Shown: positions 1 to 11,347, counted from the first letter of the stretch. The stretch: DNA of 64,000 nucleotides from CAXMST01 sp963712765 (GCA_963712765.1 CAVQIX010000001.1:124001-188000); one strand, 5' to 3'. The notes: generated by a model from the letters alone, not told the origin. A program made the numbers and translations.

Positions 1-570
1 GGTCGCGGAGTGGTTGCCCCAGATCGTCATGTTGGTGATCTCGGAGACGGCGGCGCCGGTCTTGGATGCCAGCTGGGAGATCGCGCGGTTGTGGTCGAGG
101 CGGGTCATCGCGGTGAACCGCTCGTCCGGGACGTCGGGAGCATGGTTCATCGCGATCAGTGCGTTGGTGTTGGCCGGATTGCCGACCACCAGGACCCGGA
201 CGTCGTCGTCGGCGCCGGCGTTGATCGCCTCGCCCTGGGGCTTGAAGATGCCACCGTTGGCCTCGAGCAGATCACCGCGCTCCATGCCCGGTCCGCGCGG
301 GCGGGCGCCGACGAGCAGCCCGACCCCGCAGCCGTCGAAGGCCTTGACCGGGTCATCGAAGATGTCGATCCCGGCGAGCAGCGGGAAGGCGCAGTCGTCG
401 AGCTCCATCGCTGTGCCCTCGGCCGCCTTCACGGCATCGGGGATCTCGAGCAGGTTGAGATGCACCGGCGTGTCGGGGCCGAGCATCTGGCCGGAGGCGA
501 CGCGGAACAGAACTGCGTAGCCGATCTGACCGGCGGCGCCGGTTACGGTGACTTTGACGGGGTTGCTCAA
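1..570 (-). CDS. mdh: malate dehydrogenase, N-terminal part (gene runs off the left edge)
   Basis: Interconverts malate and oxaloacetate with NAD in the cytosolic TCA cycle. About 190 N-terminal residues are visible. They begin SNPVKVTVTGAAGQIGYA, whose GAAGQIG is the Rossmann nucleotide-binding loop, and continue through GARPRGPGMERGDLL (mobile active-site loop with substrate-binding arginines), VVGNPANTN and the start of the catalytic region, MTRLDHNRA. I place the start at the TTG at 570-568 because AGGAGGG lies 8 nt upstream and the family N-terminus begins there. The frame is open to base 1, so the C-terminal ~40% (including the catalytic His) is outside the window. It lies 64 bp downstream of icd on the same strand, so the two TCA genes are probably co-transcribed. 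Confidence 0.95.
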   Translation of the reverse strand, partial: MSNPVKVTVTGAAGQIGYAVLFRVASGQMLGPDTPVHLNLLEIPDAVKAAEGTAMELDDCAFPLLAGIDIFDDPVKAFDGCGVGLLVGARPRGPGMERGDLLEANGGIFKPQGEAINAGADDDVRVLVVGNPANTNALIAMNHAPDVPDERFTAMTRLDHNRAISQLASKTGAAVSEITNMTIWGNHSAT

Positions 571-634
571 GGTGATTGCCCTCCTGGGACTAGCTGGGTT
601 TCTTCGGGAGTTCGCGCGCTGGAGGCTAGATCAA

Positions 635-1849
635 CTAGGCCATCGCCTGTTTGAGGTTCTCGTTGATCGAGGCGAGGAACTCCTGGGTGGTCTCGTAAGG
701 CTGGTCCTCCCCGATCAGGAGCGCCAGGTCCTTGGTCATCGACCCGCCCTCGACGGTCTCGATGCAGACGCGCTCCAAGGCCTGGGCGAAATCGCTCACC
801 TCGGGTGTCTCATCCATCCGGCCGCGGTGTGAGAGGCCGCGGGTCCAGGCGAAGATCGAGGCGATCGGGTTGGTCGAGGTCTCCTCGCCGGCCTCGTGGC
901 GCCGGAAGTGGCGGGTCACCGTGCCATGTGCGGCCTCGGCCTCGACGGTCTTGCCGTCGGGCGTCATCAGCACGCTCGTCATCAGCCCCAGCGAGCCGAA
1001 GCCCTGAGCGACGGTGTCGGACTGGACGTCGCCGTCGTAGTTCTTGCAGGCCCAGACGTAGCCGCCCTCCCACTTCATTGCCGCGGCGACCATGTCGTCG
1101 ATCAGGCGATGTTCGTAGGTCAGGCCCTCCTGCTCGAACTGATCCTTGAACTCCGCCTCGAAGACCTCCTCGAAGAGGTCCTTGAAGCGCCCGTCGTACT
1201 TCTTCATGATCGTGTTCTTGGTCGACATGTAGACCGGATACCCGCGCTCGAGCCCGTACCGCATCGACGCCCGGGCGAAGTCCCGGATCGAGTCGTCGTG
1301 GTTGTACATCGCCATCGCAACGCCGGAGCCGGGGAACTCGTGAACCTCGAGTTCGATCGGGTCCGAGCCGTCCTTCGGCGTGTAGGTCAGCGTCAGAGTC
1401 CCCTCGCCCGGGACGAGCAGGTCGGTCGCGCGGTACTGGTCGCCGAACGCGTGGCGGCCGATGATGATCGGCTTCGTCCAGCCTGGGACCAGGCGCGGCA
1501 CGTTCGAGATCACGATCGGCTCGCGGAAGATGACCCCGCCGAGGATGTTGCGGATCGTCCCGTTGGGGGAGCGGTACATCTCGGTCAGATCGAATTCCTC
1601 CACCCGGCCCTCGTCGGGCGTGATGGTCGCGCACTTGACGCCGACCCCGTGCTCCTGAATCGCGTGCGCGGCATCGACGGTGATCTGGTCCCTGGTCTCC
1701 TCGCGCTTGTGGATCCCGAGGTCGTAGTAGACGAGCTCGACGTCGAGGTAGGGGAGGATGAGCTGACCCTTGATGAAGTCCCAGATGACGCGGGTCATCT
1801 CGTCGCCGTCGAGCTCGACGATCGGGTTCGTGACCTTGACCTTCGCCAT
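635..1849 (-). CDS. icd: NADP-dependent isocitrate dehydrogenase
   Basis: Oxidatively decarboxylates isocitrate to 2-oxoglutarate. The 404 residues match the homodimeric, eukaryote-like class of NADP-IDH rather than the E. coli class. This is shown by the N-terminal KVTNPIVELDGDEMTRVIW, the substrate loop YRSPNGTIRNILGG, the metal-binding region RLIDDMVAAAMK, the following YDGDVQSDTVAQGFGSLG, and the C-terminal EAAHGTVTRH nucleotide-binding segment. Length is normal for this class. The ATG at 1849 is preceded by GAGGAG. mdh follows in the same direction, and the gene is divergent from the acyl-CoA dehydrogenase at 1929, with a 79-bp shared upstream region. Confidence 0.97.
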   Translation of the reverse strand: MAKVKVTNPIVELDGDEMTRVIWDFIKGQLILPYLDVELVYYDLGIHKREETRDQITVDAAHAIQEHGVGVKCATITPDEGRVEEFDLTEMYRSPNGTIRNILGGVIFREPIVISNVPRLVPGWTKPIIIGRHAFGDQYRATDLLVPGEGTLTLTYTPKDGSDPIELEVHEFPGSGVAMAMYNHDDSIRDFARASMRYGLERGYPVYMSTKNTIMKKYDGRFKDLFEEVFEAEFKDQFEQEGLTYEHRLIDDMVAAAMKWEGGYVWACKNYDGDVQSDTVAQGFGSLGLMTSVLMTPDGKTVEAEAAHGTVTRHFRRHEAGEETSTNPIASIFAWTRGLSHRGRMDETPEVSDFAQALERVCIETVEGGSMTKDLALLIGEDQPYETTQEFLASINENLKQAMA

Positions 1850-1928
1850 CTGAATCTCGCTCCTCAGGGATCTCGTGTGCCGGGGCGGTGGAGGCTATCG
1901 CGGCCCCGCCGCATGAGAAGATGCGGGC

Positions 1929-3596
1929 ATGGCGACGATCGAGGAGACCACGGACCAGACCCACGAAGTGATCAACCAGGCCGAGCCGCTGGAGGACTAC
2001 AACGTCTTCAGCAGCGACCGCGTCCTGGTCGAGGCCGTATCGCGGGAGGGCGGGGACTTCGCGGTCGATCGGATCGAGCGGGTCGGCGAGCTCGCCGGCA
2101 GCCCCGAGGCGATCCGCTGGGGGTTCGAGGCGGAGGAGCGTCGCCCGAAGCTGATCACCCACGATCGATTCGGCAACCGGATCGACCAGGTTGATTTCCA
2201 TCCCTCCTACCACGAGCTGCTCGGATCGCACGTGGCCAACGCGACCCACGCGCTGCCCTGGCGCGAACCCGAGCCGGGAGCCCACGTCGCCCGCGCCGCG
2301 TCGTTCATGTGCATGAGCGCCCCAGATGCCGGAACCGGATGCCCGATATCGATGACCTACTCGGTGATTCCCGCCCTCCGCAAGCAACCCGAGCTCGCGG
2401 CGGAGTGGGAGCCGCGTTTCACCTCCCTCGACTACGACCCGAGGATGGTCCCGGCGGAACAGAAGTCCGGGGCGATGTGCGGTATGGCGATGACCGAGAA
2501 ACAGGGCGGCTCCGACGTCCGCGCGAACACCACGGTCGCCGAGCCGCTGAACGGGGGCGGGCCCGGGGCCGAGTATGAACTCACCGGCCACAAGTGGTTC
2601 TGTTCGGCGCCGATGTGCGACGCCTTCCTCGTCCTCGCCCAGACCGAATCGGGGATCTCCTGCTTCCTGCTGCCTCGATTCACGCCCGACGGCGGGCTCA
2701 ACCGGATGCATCTGCAGCGGCTCAAGGACAAGCTCGGCAACCGCTCCAACGCCTCCAGCGAGGTCGAGTTTCGCGGCGCCTGGGCGCGAATGGTTGGCGA
2801 GGAGGGGCGCGGCGTGCAGACGATCATCGAGATGGTCAACCACACTCGTCTCGACTGCACCCTCGGGTCTGCCACGGGCATCCGCCAGGGCCTGGCGCAG
2901 GCGATCTGGCACACCTCCCATCGCAGTGCCTTCGGCAAGATCCTGAGCGAGCAGCCGTTGATGCGCAACGTGCTCGCCGACCTTGCGATCGAGTCGGAGG
3001 CGGCGACGATCTCGGCGATCTGGCTCGCCCGCCAGTTCGATCAGGCGCACGCCGGCGACGAGGCCGCGACGGCCGTGCGCCGCCTCGCGACGCCGGTTCT
3101 CAAGTACTGGACCTGCAAACGGGCGCCCGCCCACGCGGTCGAATGCCTGGAGTGCTTCGGCGGCAACGGCTACGTCGAGGAGTCGGGGATGCCGCGGCTG
3201 TACCGGGAGAGCCCACTGCAGTCGATCTGGGAGGGCTCGGGGAACGTCCAGGCGCTCGATGTCCTGCGGGCGATGGTCAAGAGTCCCGACGCGGTCGAGG
3301 CCTTCTTCGCCGAGGTCGAGGCGGCCTTCGACTCCGACTACCGCCTCGATGCCTTCGCGGAGACGACGCGGAGAGAGCTCGCCGATGTGGAGGCGATCGA
3401 GAGCCGGGCGCGCCGGATCGTCGAGCGGATGGCGCTCTCGCTGCAGGCGTCGCTGCTGATCCGCTTCGGCGATGAGGCGACCGCTGACGCCTTCTGCGCG
3501 ACCCGACTCGAGGGCGACTGGGGCAACGCGTACGGGACCCTGCCGGCCGGTACCGACGTCGGCCGGATCATCGACCGGCACGCACCCGCGGTCTGA
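1929..3596 (+). CDS. AidB-like acyl-CoA dehydrogenase family protein
   Basis: FAD-dependent acyl-CoA dehydrogenase-fold protein of the AidB branch. It is 555 residues, longer than the usual ~380-residue dehydrogenases because of the extra N- and C-terminal helical regions typical of AidB. Visible family signatures are MCGMAMTEKQGGSDVRANTT (flavin/substrate loop), TGHKWFCSAPMCDAFLVLA, and the C-terminal ECFGGNGYVEESGMPRLYRE, which is the arginine/glycine-rich FAD-dimer motif. AidB in E. coli is linked to the alkylation response and binds DNA. Whether this protein does that or oxidises a branched acyl-CoA cannot be told from sequence; a crotonase follows on the same strand. The start ATG has no clear Shine-Dalgarno; GAAGAT ends 6 nt before it. 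Confidence 0.88.
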   Translation: MATIEETTDQTHEVINQAEPLEDYNVFSSDRVLVEAVSREGGDFAVDRIERVGELAGSPEAIRWGFEAEERRPKLITHDRFGNRIDQVDFHPSYHELLGSHVANATHALPWREPEPGAHVARAASFMCMSAPDAGTGCPISMTYSVIPALRKQPELAAEWEPRFTSLDYDPRMVPAEQKSGAMCGMAMTEKQGGSDVRANTTVAEPLNGGGPGAEYELTGHKWFCSAPMCDAFLVLAQTESGISCFLLPRFTPDGGLNRMHLQRLKDKLGNRSNASSEVEFRGAWARMVGEEGRGVQTIIEMVNHTRLDCTLGSATGIRQGLAQAIWHTSHRSAFGKILSEQPLMRNVLADLAIESEAATISAIWLARQFDQAHAGDEAATAVRRLATPVLKYWTCKRAPAHAVECLECFGGNGYVEESGMPRLYRESPLQSIWEGSGNVQALDVLRAMVKSPDAVEAFFAEVEAAFDSDYRLDAFAETTRRELADVEAIESRARRIVERMALSLQASLLIRFGDEATADAFCATRLEGDWGNAYGTLPAGTDVGRIIDRHAPAV

Positions 3597-3800
3597 CACC
3601 GGCGCTCGGCTGCCGCCGGCGCCCCCTCCGGAGTTGCGCCTTGTCAGTCGTATCTCCGATGCCTCCGCCCCCCCCCGATGGACCGAACCTCTGCGCACGC
3701 GGGGCTCCTGGTTTCCCGCAACCTCGAGATCGGCCGACGCCGGGCTCCGTCTGAAAGGAAATCCGCGGACGTGGACGGAGATCGATCGGCGAGCATCGAC

Positions 3801-3806
3801 TACGAT
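3801..3806 (+). promoter_or_regulatory. -10-like box TACGAT, leaderless start of the crotonase gene
   Basis: TACGAT lies 7 nt before the ATG at 3814 and there is no Shine-Dalgarno. Transcription would begin at or next to the start codon. No convincing -35 was seen. Confidence 0.4.
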
Positions 3807-3813
3807 CGCCGCG

Positions 3814-4617
3814 ATGGAGGACTCCGCCCGGGTGCGCACCGAGATCAGCGACGGGGTCGCCCGGGTCACGCTGGCGCGGCCCGAAAAGCACAACGGCCTC
3901 GACTACCCGATGTTCGACGCGATCGGGGCCGCCCTGGACGAGCTCCGCGACGATGCCACGGTCCGGGCCATCGTCCTCTCCGGGGAGGGCCCCAGCTTCT
4001 GCGCCGGCCTCGACTTCGCCTCGGTGATGACGGCCCCGAAGCCGATAGAGGACTCGTTCGTCAGGCGCGAGGGGGAGATCGCCAACGAGTTCCAGCGGGT
4101 CGCGTACGGCTGGCAGGAGCTGCCGGTGCCGGTCGTCGCCGCCCTGCACGGAAACACCCTCGGTGGCGGCTGCCAGATCGCGCTCGGCGCCGACATCCGC
4201 ATCGCCGCACCAGACACCCGGATCTCGGTGATGGAGATCAAATGGGGACTGATCCCGGACATGGGATTGACGCAGAGCCTGCCCCGCCTCGTCGGTCTCG
4301 ACGTCGCCAAGGAGCTGACCTACACCGGCCGCGTCGTCGAGGCCGCGGAGGCGGCCGAGCTCGGCCTGATTACACGGATCGCGGACGACGCGCTCGCCGC
4401 CGCGAACGAACTTGCCGCCGAGATAGCGTCGAAGTCGCCCGACGCGATCCACCGCGCCAAGCTGCTCTTGGAGAGCACCTACAACGCCCCCGCCGCCGAG
4501 GCGCTCGCGGCCGAGGAGAGGCTGCAGCGGGAGCTGCTCGGCTCACCGAACCAGCTCGAGGCGGCGCGCGCCGGGATGGCGGGCGAGCCAGCCCGGTTTG
4601 CGGATCGCGGGAGCTGA
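3814..4617 (+). CDS. crotonase / enoyl-CoA hydratase family protein
   Basis: A 267-residue crotonase-fold protein acting on an acyl-CoA thioester. The oxyanion-hole strands are clear: GEGPSFCAGLDF and LHGNTLGGGCQIALGADIRIA. In classical hydratases the position after GGGC is a catalytic Glu; here it is Gln. The second acidic residue (MEIKWGLIPDMG) is kept. This pattern occurs in a crotonase subgroup whose reactions are less well defined, so I do not call it a true hydratase. The ATG at 3814 is chosen because homology to the fold starts just after it. The open frame extends further upstream but without family sequence. A 22-bp perfect palindrome follows the stop. Confidence 0.88.
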   Translation: MEDSARVRTEISDGVARVTLARPEKHNGLDYPMFDAIGAALDELRDDATVRAIVLSGEGPSFCAGLDFASVMTAPKPIEDSFVRREGEIANEFQRVAYGWQELPVPVVAALHGNTLGGGCQIALGADIRIAAPDTRISVMEIKWGLIPDMGLTQSLPRLVGLDVAKELTYTGRVVEAAEAAELGLITRIADDALAAANELAAEIASKSPDAIHRAKLLLESTYNAPAAEALAAEERLQRELLGSPNQLEAARAGMAGEPARFADRGS

Positions 4618-4637
4618 GCGAGCGGATCCGCGGGGGC

Positions 4638-4659
4638 GGCCTCGGCGGCCGCCGAGGCC
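4638..4659. terminator. 22-bp perfect GC palindrome after the crotonase gene
   Basis: GGCCTCGGCGG followed by its exact reverse complement, 20 nt after the stop at 4617 and before the next promoter. No T-run follows, so a classical intrinsic terminator is only one possibility. A protein-binding site is another. Confidence 0.35.
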
Positions 4660-4675
4660 GAGGTGCCGTCGGCTT

Positions 4676-4681
4676 TAAGAT
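4676..4681 (+). promoter_or_regulatory. -10-like box TAAGAT, leaderless start of the site-2 protease gene
   Basis: TAAGAT sits 7 nt before the GTG at 4689, with no Shine-Dalgarno between. Confidence 0.4.
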
Positions 4682-4688
4682 TGGGTGA

Positions 4689-5894
4689 GTGTTCGCACGA
4701 GGCAACTACCGCCTGTTCTCGATCCGGGGCATCCCGGTCGGGGTCGATTGGACCTGGTTCGCGGTCCTCTTCCTGATCATTTGGTTGCTCTCGGGCTTCT
4801 ACCGCGACCTGCTGGGCTCGACCGACGACGCGTTCGAGCCCTACGCCCTGGCGGTGATCAGCGCCCTGCTGTTCTTCGGATCGATCCTGCTGCACGAGCT
4901 CGGCCACGCCTTCGTCGCGCTCCGCAACGGAATCGGGATCAGCCAGATCACGCTCTGGATGTTCGGCGGCGTCGCGGCGCTCGAGCGCGATTCCAAGAAC
5001 GCGGGCGAGGAGTTCCGGATCGCCGCCGCGGGACCGTTGGTGACGCTGGTGATCACGATCGGCTCCCTGGCGGCGGGGAGCGCGCTGGAGGGGGGCTCCT
5101 TCTTCGAGGCGACGTCGTTCCAGGAGGATGCCGGCGTCTCGGGCCCGGTCGCAGTGCTCGCCTGGCTCGGCAACATAAACGCGCTGATCCTCGTCTTCAA
5201 CCTGCTGCCGGCCTATCCTCTCGACGGCGGCCGGATAGCCAGATCGATCGCCTGGCGGGTCACGGGCGACCGTGGTCGCGCGACCAACTTCGCCGCTCGC
5301 CTCGGGCAGGGATTCGCCTTCCTCTTCGTCGCCGGTGGTGTGATGCTCGTGATCCTCACCGACCTGATCATCACCGGCATCTGGCTCGCGGTGATCGGCT
5401 GGATGCTCGGCCAGTCCGCGCGCTCCACCGTGGTCCGCAGCGAGCTCGCCCGCCGGATCGGCGATGTCTCCGTCGCCGACGTGATGGACGACGATCCGAT
5501 CGCGATCCCCGGCGACACCAATGTCGAAGCCGCCCTCGACGAGTACTTCCTCCGGTATCAGTGGCCGTGGTTCCCGGTGGTGGACGCGGGCAGCCGCTTC
5601 GTCGGCCTGATCAAGCGCGGCGCGGCCGACGCGGTCCCCGAGCCGAGCAGGACCAGCAGCCGGGTCGCCGAGCTGGTCGAGACCGGTAGCTCCTCCGACG
5701 AGCAGCGCGTGCGCGACGATGCGCCGCTGGAGTCCCTGCTCGGGAACACTGAGCTGCGGCGCCTAGGGGCGCTGGCGGCGATCGACGCCGACGGCCGGCT
5801 CTCCGGCGTGATCACCCTCGAGCAGGTTGGCCGTGCGCTCCGCGACGCCGTTTCAGTCGACGCGCCCACCGAGAGCGCGGGCTCCGATCGCTGA
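4689..5894 (+). CDS. site-2 protease family (M50) zinc metalloprotease with CBS pair
   Basis: Intramembrane zinc protease of the S2P family, 401 residues. The N-terminal ~240 residues are hydrophobic with about six membrane segments. The metal site is HELGH at residues 69-73 in a membrane helix, with the third ligand in NLLPAYPLDGG (Asp179). A cytosolic C-terminal half of about 150 residues carries a CBS-domain pair (VADVMDDDPIAIPGDTNVEA onwards), a nucleotide-sensing module often fused to this subclass. The substrate is unknown; no anti-sigma factor lies nearby. The GTG at 4689 is supported by the N-terminal motif YRLFSIRGIPVGVDWTW, which is typical of the subclass start. Confidence 0.92.
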   Translation: MFARGNYRLFSIRGIPVGVDWTWFAVLFLIIWLLSGFYRDLLGSTDDAFEPYALAVISALLFFGSILLHELGHAFVALRNGIGISQITLWMFGGVAALERDSKNAGEEFRIAAAGPLVTLVITIGSLAAGSALEGGSFFEATSFQEDAGVSGPVAVLAWLGNINALILVFNLLPAYPLDGGRIARSIAWRVTGDRGRATNFAARLGQGFAFLFVAGGVMLVILTDLIITGIWLAVIGWMLGQSARSTVVRSELARRIGDVSVADVMDDDPIAIPGDTNVEAALDEYFLRYQWPWFPVVDAGSRFVGLIKRGAADAVPEPSRTSSRVAELVETGSSSDEQRVRDDAPLESLLGNTELRRLGALAAIDADGRLSGVITLEQVGRALRDAVSVDAPTESAGSDR

Positions 5895-5924
5895 GCGGGC
5901 GACCACGCCCCTCCGGCATCGGGA

Positions 5925-5930
5925 TAGGAT
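5925..5930 (+). promoter_or_regulatory. -10-like box TAGGAT upstream of sdhCAB
   Basis: TAGGAT lies 33 nt before the sdhC GTG at 5964. It is also 7 nt before another GTG (5938) that opens a 9-codon frame whose TGA overlaps the sdhC start. The -35 is weak. Confidence 0.35.
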
Positions 5931-5963
5931 CGCCGCCGTGCCCAACCCGGAGCAATCGGCGCA

Positions 5964-6754
5964 GTGAGTTCTCAGGCACCAAGCCTCTCGAAGGCCGAGG
6001 GCACCAGCGCCCAACCTCGCCTGCGGTGGCTGCGCGAGGTCTGGGGCTCGACGATCGGCAAGAAGCTGATCGTCGGCGTCACCGGGGTGATCCTCGCCGC
6101 CTACGTGATCCTGCACATGCTCGGCAACCTCAAGGCACTGCAGGGCAACGGGGACGGGGGCGAGTCGTCGATCGACAAGTACGCCGAGTGGCTGCGGACC
6201 TTCGGGCAGCCGGCGATCCCCCGGGAGGGCATCCTCTGGGGAGCTCGCGCCGTTCTGCTGGCGGCGTTGATCATCCACATCGTCGGCATCTGGCAGTTGA
6301 TCCAGCGCAACCGCGAGGCGCGGCCCGACGGCTATCAGCACCCGAAGAGGATCCAGCGATCCCTGGCCTCGCGGACGATGGCGGCGAGCGGCTTCATCCT
6401 GCTGGCGTTCATCATCTTCCACATCCTGCAGTTCACGACGCTGACGATCGAGCCGACGCCGCTGGGGGCTGGGACGGTTTACGCGAACGTCTACAACGCC
6501 TTCCAGGAGTGGTGGCTCGTGGTCATCTATGTGGCAGCGGTCATAGTGCTCGGGTATCACCTTCGTCATGCTCTGTGGAGCGTGCTCCAGACTCACGGCT
6601 TCGACAAACCGAACCGCAACCGGGCCTTCCGAGGCGGCGCGACGGCCACGGCGGTGGCCGTGACCGTCGGCTTCGCGGCCGTCCCGATCGCGTTCCTGAT
6701 CGGCGTCATGCCGGAGCCGAACGACACAGCCGAGGTACTGCGGGAGGCGGCGCG

Positions 6755-6758
<4 letters not shown>
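5964..6758 (+). CDS. sdhC: succinate dehydrogenase cytochrome b subunit
   Basis: Single-polypeptide membrane anchor of a type B-like succinate:quinone oxidoreductase, 264 residues with five predicted membrane helices. Histidines that can ligate two b hemes are in the helices: YVILHMLGNLK, LIIHIVGIWQ, FIIFHILQF and YHLRHALWS. It anchors SdhAB in the membrane and passes electrons to menaquinone. The GTG at 5964 is the first start that leaves the whole family sequence intact. The stop overlaps the sdhA start (ATGA), so translation is probably coupled. sdhC, sdhA and sdhB form one operon. Confidence 0.93.
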
Positions 6759-8667
<1,909 letters not shown>

Positions 8668-8671
<4 letters not shown>

Positions 8672-9441
8672 GGTTCGTGCTCAACGTGTGGCGGCAGGCC
8701 GTTGCCGATGCCGAGGGCCGCTTCGAACGACACGAGGTCGATGAGATCGACCCCGACGCATCGATGCTCGAGATGCTCGACATCCTCAACGAGCGGATCA
8801 TTGCCGACGGCGGCTCGGCGATCAGCTTCGATCACGACTGCCGTGAGGGCATCTGCGGTTCCTGTGACCTGTTGATCGACGGGACCCCACAGGGACCGGG
8901 GCAGGTGACCGCCTGTCAGGTCTACATGCGCGCTTTCCCCGAAGGCTCCGAGATCACCATCGAGCCGTTCCGCAACTCCGCATTTCCGGTGCTCCGCGAC
9001 CTCGTCGTCGACCGCAGCCCGCTCGATCGCATCATCGAGGCCGGTGGCTACATCTCGGTCACCTCGGGCCCGAAGCCGGAGCCGAACTCGAACCCGATCC
9101 ACCCCGAAATCCAGCAACACGCGATGGACGCCTCAATCTGCATCGGCTGCGGGGCCTGCGTCGCGGCCTGCCCGAATGGCTCGGCGATGCTGTTCACGGG
9201 GGCCAAGGTCGCCCACCTCAACTCCCTCCCCCAGGGGGAGCCCGAGAAGCTGCACCGCGTGCGCAGCATGGTCCGCCAGCACGACGCCGAGGGCTTCGGG
9301 GGCTGCACCAACTACGGCGAGTGCCAGGCCGCCTGCCCGCAGGAGATATCGATCAAGGTGATCGGCGAGATGAACGCCGACTACCGGCACGCGATGCTCG
9401 AGAAGCTGCGCGCGCGGGGCGGGGCGATCGAGCCCCAGTAG
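8668..9441 (+). CDS. sdhB: succinate dehydrogenase iron-sulfur subunit (type B-like)
   Basis: Electron-transfer subunit, 257 residues, with three clusters. The N-terminal ferredoxin domain has CREGICGSCDLLIDG plus a downstream Cys for the [2Fe-2S]. The C-terminal domain has CIGCGACVAACPNG and CTNYGECQAACPQEIS for the [4Fe-4S] and [3Fe-4S] centres. The GTG at 8668 overlaps the sdhA stop. It is the last gene of sdhCAB, followed by a 213-bp intergenic region with no gene that I can see. Confidence 0.95.
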
Positions 9442-9605
9442 CGTCGGCTGCCTCCGCGCAGCTGCTGCGGTTGCGGGACCAGGCATCGCGCTCGGCCCGC
9501 CCGCGGGTCACTCCCGACCCCGGCGACGCCGCCCAGGCCCGGCGACGCAGAGCCCACGGGCAAGCCGGATCGGAGGGGCTCCCGGCGCCGAGATCGCCGG
9601 CTGCA

Positions 9606-9611
9606 TAGAAT
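9606..9611 (+). promoter_or_regulatory. -10-like box TAGAAT upstream of the second sdhABE cluster
   Basis: TAGAAT lies in the 213-bp gap after sdhB, 43 nt before the ATG at 9655. It suggests the second cluster has its own promoter. No clear -35 was seen. Confidence 0.3.
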
Positions 9612-9654
9612 CCCCGGCCCGGGTTCGGCACCCGCCGGAACGGGTAGCGAAGCA

Positions 9655-11343
9655 ATGCCTGAGCACGACGTACTTGTAATCGGAGCGGGACTGGCCGGAC
9701 AGCGCGCCGCCCTCGCCGCTGCCGAAGCCGGGGTCTCCGTCGGGCTGATCAGCAAGGTCCATCCGGTGCGCTCGCACTCCAACGCGGCCCAGGGCGGTAT
9801 CAACGCCGCCCTGCACGCCGACGACAGCTGGGAGTCACACGCCTTCGACACGATCAAGGGCTCCGACTACCTCGGCGATCAGGACGCGATCGAGATCATG
9901 TGCCGCGAGGCGCCGAACGAGCTCCTCCATCTCGAACACATCGGGGTCACCTTCCACCGCGCCGACGACGGCAGCCTCGGCACCCGCGCCTTCGGCGGCG
10001 CCTCGAAGGCCCGCACCTACTACGTCGCCGACATCACCGGACAGGCGATCATGCACACGCTGTACGAGCAGCTGATGAAGTACTCGGACCTGATCGACCG
10101 TTACGAGGAGTGGTTCACGACCGAGCTCGCCCTCGACGACGACGGTCACTGCGTCGGAGCGGTGACCCGCAACATCCGCGACGGCTCGATGCAGACCTTC
10201 AGCGCCAAGAGCGTGATCCTCGCCAGCGGCGGCAACGGGCAGGTCTGGCAGCCGACCACCAACGCCCTGATCTGTACCGGCGACGGGATCGGGATGGCCT
10301 ACCGGGCCGGGGCGAAGCTGATGGACATGGAGATGATCCAGTACCACCCAACCACCCTGGCGGGCAAGGGCTTCCTGATCACCGAGGGCGCGCGCGGCGA
10401 GGGCGCCCACCTGCTCAACGCAAAGGGCGAGCGCTTCATGGAGCGATACGCGCCCAACAAGATGGAGCTCGCCTCCCGTGACGTCGTCTCCCGCGCCGAG
10501 CAGACCGAGATCAACGAGGGCCGCGGCTTCCCCGACGGCACCGTCGCGCTCGACATCACCGTGGTCCCGAGGAAGCGGATCCACGAGGCGCTCCGCGAGA
10601 TCGTCCTCGTCGGTCGCGACTTCGCCGGGGTCGACATCACCCGCGAGCCGATCCACATCAAGCCGGGCAACCACTACACGATGGGCGGGGTCAAGACCGA
10701 CGTCTGGGGCCGGACCAACGTCCCCGGCCTCTACGCCTCCGGCGAGGTCGCCTGCGTGTCGGTCCACGGTGGCAACCGGCTTGGCGCCAACTCCCTTCTG
10801 GACACCCTGATCTTCGGCCGCCGCTCCGGCGAGGACGCCGCGGAGCGCGCCAAGGGTCGCGGCCATTCGAAGGCCTCCCGCTCCCTGCTCGCCGACGAGG
10901 AGTCGAAGGTCGCAGACATCATCGGGCGGGATGCGGGCGACGGGCGTCGCGTCAGCGCGATCAAGGCCGAGCTCGGCGCGGTGATGGACAGGCACGTCGC
11001 CGTCTTCCGCGACGAGGCTGGCATCCAGACGGCGCTCGACGACGTGCGCCGACTCAAGCAGGAGGCGAAGACCGCCTACATCGACGACCGCGGCACGATC
11101 TTCAACCAGGACGTGCTCGGTGCCCTGGAGCTCGAGAACATGCTCGACAACGCGGAGTGCTGCTGCCTGGCTGCGCTCGAGCGCAAGGAGAGCCGCGGCG
11201 CCCAGTACCGGACCGACTTCCCCGAGCGCAACGACGAGGATTGGCTCAAGCACATCGACGTCTCGATGAACGGCGACGGCCCCGAGCTGAGCGACTCCCC
11301 CGTCACGATCACCCAGTGGCAACCGCAGGAAAGGACCTACTAG
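9655..11343 (+). CDS. sdhA: second succinate dehydrogenase/fumarate reductase flavoprotein (type E-like)
   Basis: FAD subunit of a second, different complex II-like enzyme, 562 residues. The FAD loop is VIGAGLAGQRAAL (8-20). The covalent FAD histidine is His41 in HPVRSHSNAAQGGINAA. Active-site elements are MIQYHPTTLAGKGFLITEGARGEG in two stretches, KPGNHYTMGGVKTD and GGNRLGANSLLD. Length and partner genes match the sdhABE/thiol:fumarate-reductase group, not the sdhCAB set upstream. The ATG at 9655 has only a weak Shine-Dalgarno (GGGTAG). The direction of the reaction in the cell, succinate oxidation or fumarate reduction, cannot be decided from sequence. Confidence 0.93.
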   Translation: MPEHDVLVIGAGLAGQRAALAAAEAGVSVGLISKVHPVRSHSNAAQGGINAALHADDSWESHAFDTIKGSDYLGDQDAIEIMCREAPNELLHLEHIGVTFHRADDGSLGTRAFGGASKARTYYVADITGQAIMHTLYEQLMKYSDLIDRYEEWFTTELALDDDGHCVGAVTRNIRDGSMQTFSAKSVILASGGNGQVWQPTTNALICTGDGIGMAYRAGAKLMDMEMIQYHPTTLAGKGFLITEGARGEGAHLLNAKGERFMERYAPNKMELASRDVVSRAEQTEINEGRGFPDGTVALDITVVPRKRIHEALREIVLVGRDFAGVDITREPIHIKPGNHYTMGGVKTDVWGRTNVPGLYASGEVACVSVHGGNRLGANSLLDTLIFGRRSGEDAAERAKGRGHSKASRSLLADEESKVADIIGRDAGDGRRVSAIKAELGAVMDRHVAVFRDEAGIQTALDDVRRLKQEAKTAYIDDRGTIFNQDVLGALELENMLDNAECCCLAALERKESRGAQYRTDFPERNDEDWLKHIDVSMNGDGPELSDSPVTITQWQPQERTY

Positions 11344-11347
11344 CCCG

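Noticed and set aside
810..3893. Open frame of about 1000 codons on the minus strand across icd and the acyl-CoA dehydrogenase
   Set aside because: It is antisense to two clear genes, Arg/Pro/Gly-rich with no family pattern. Long antisense frames are expected at this GC.
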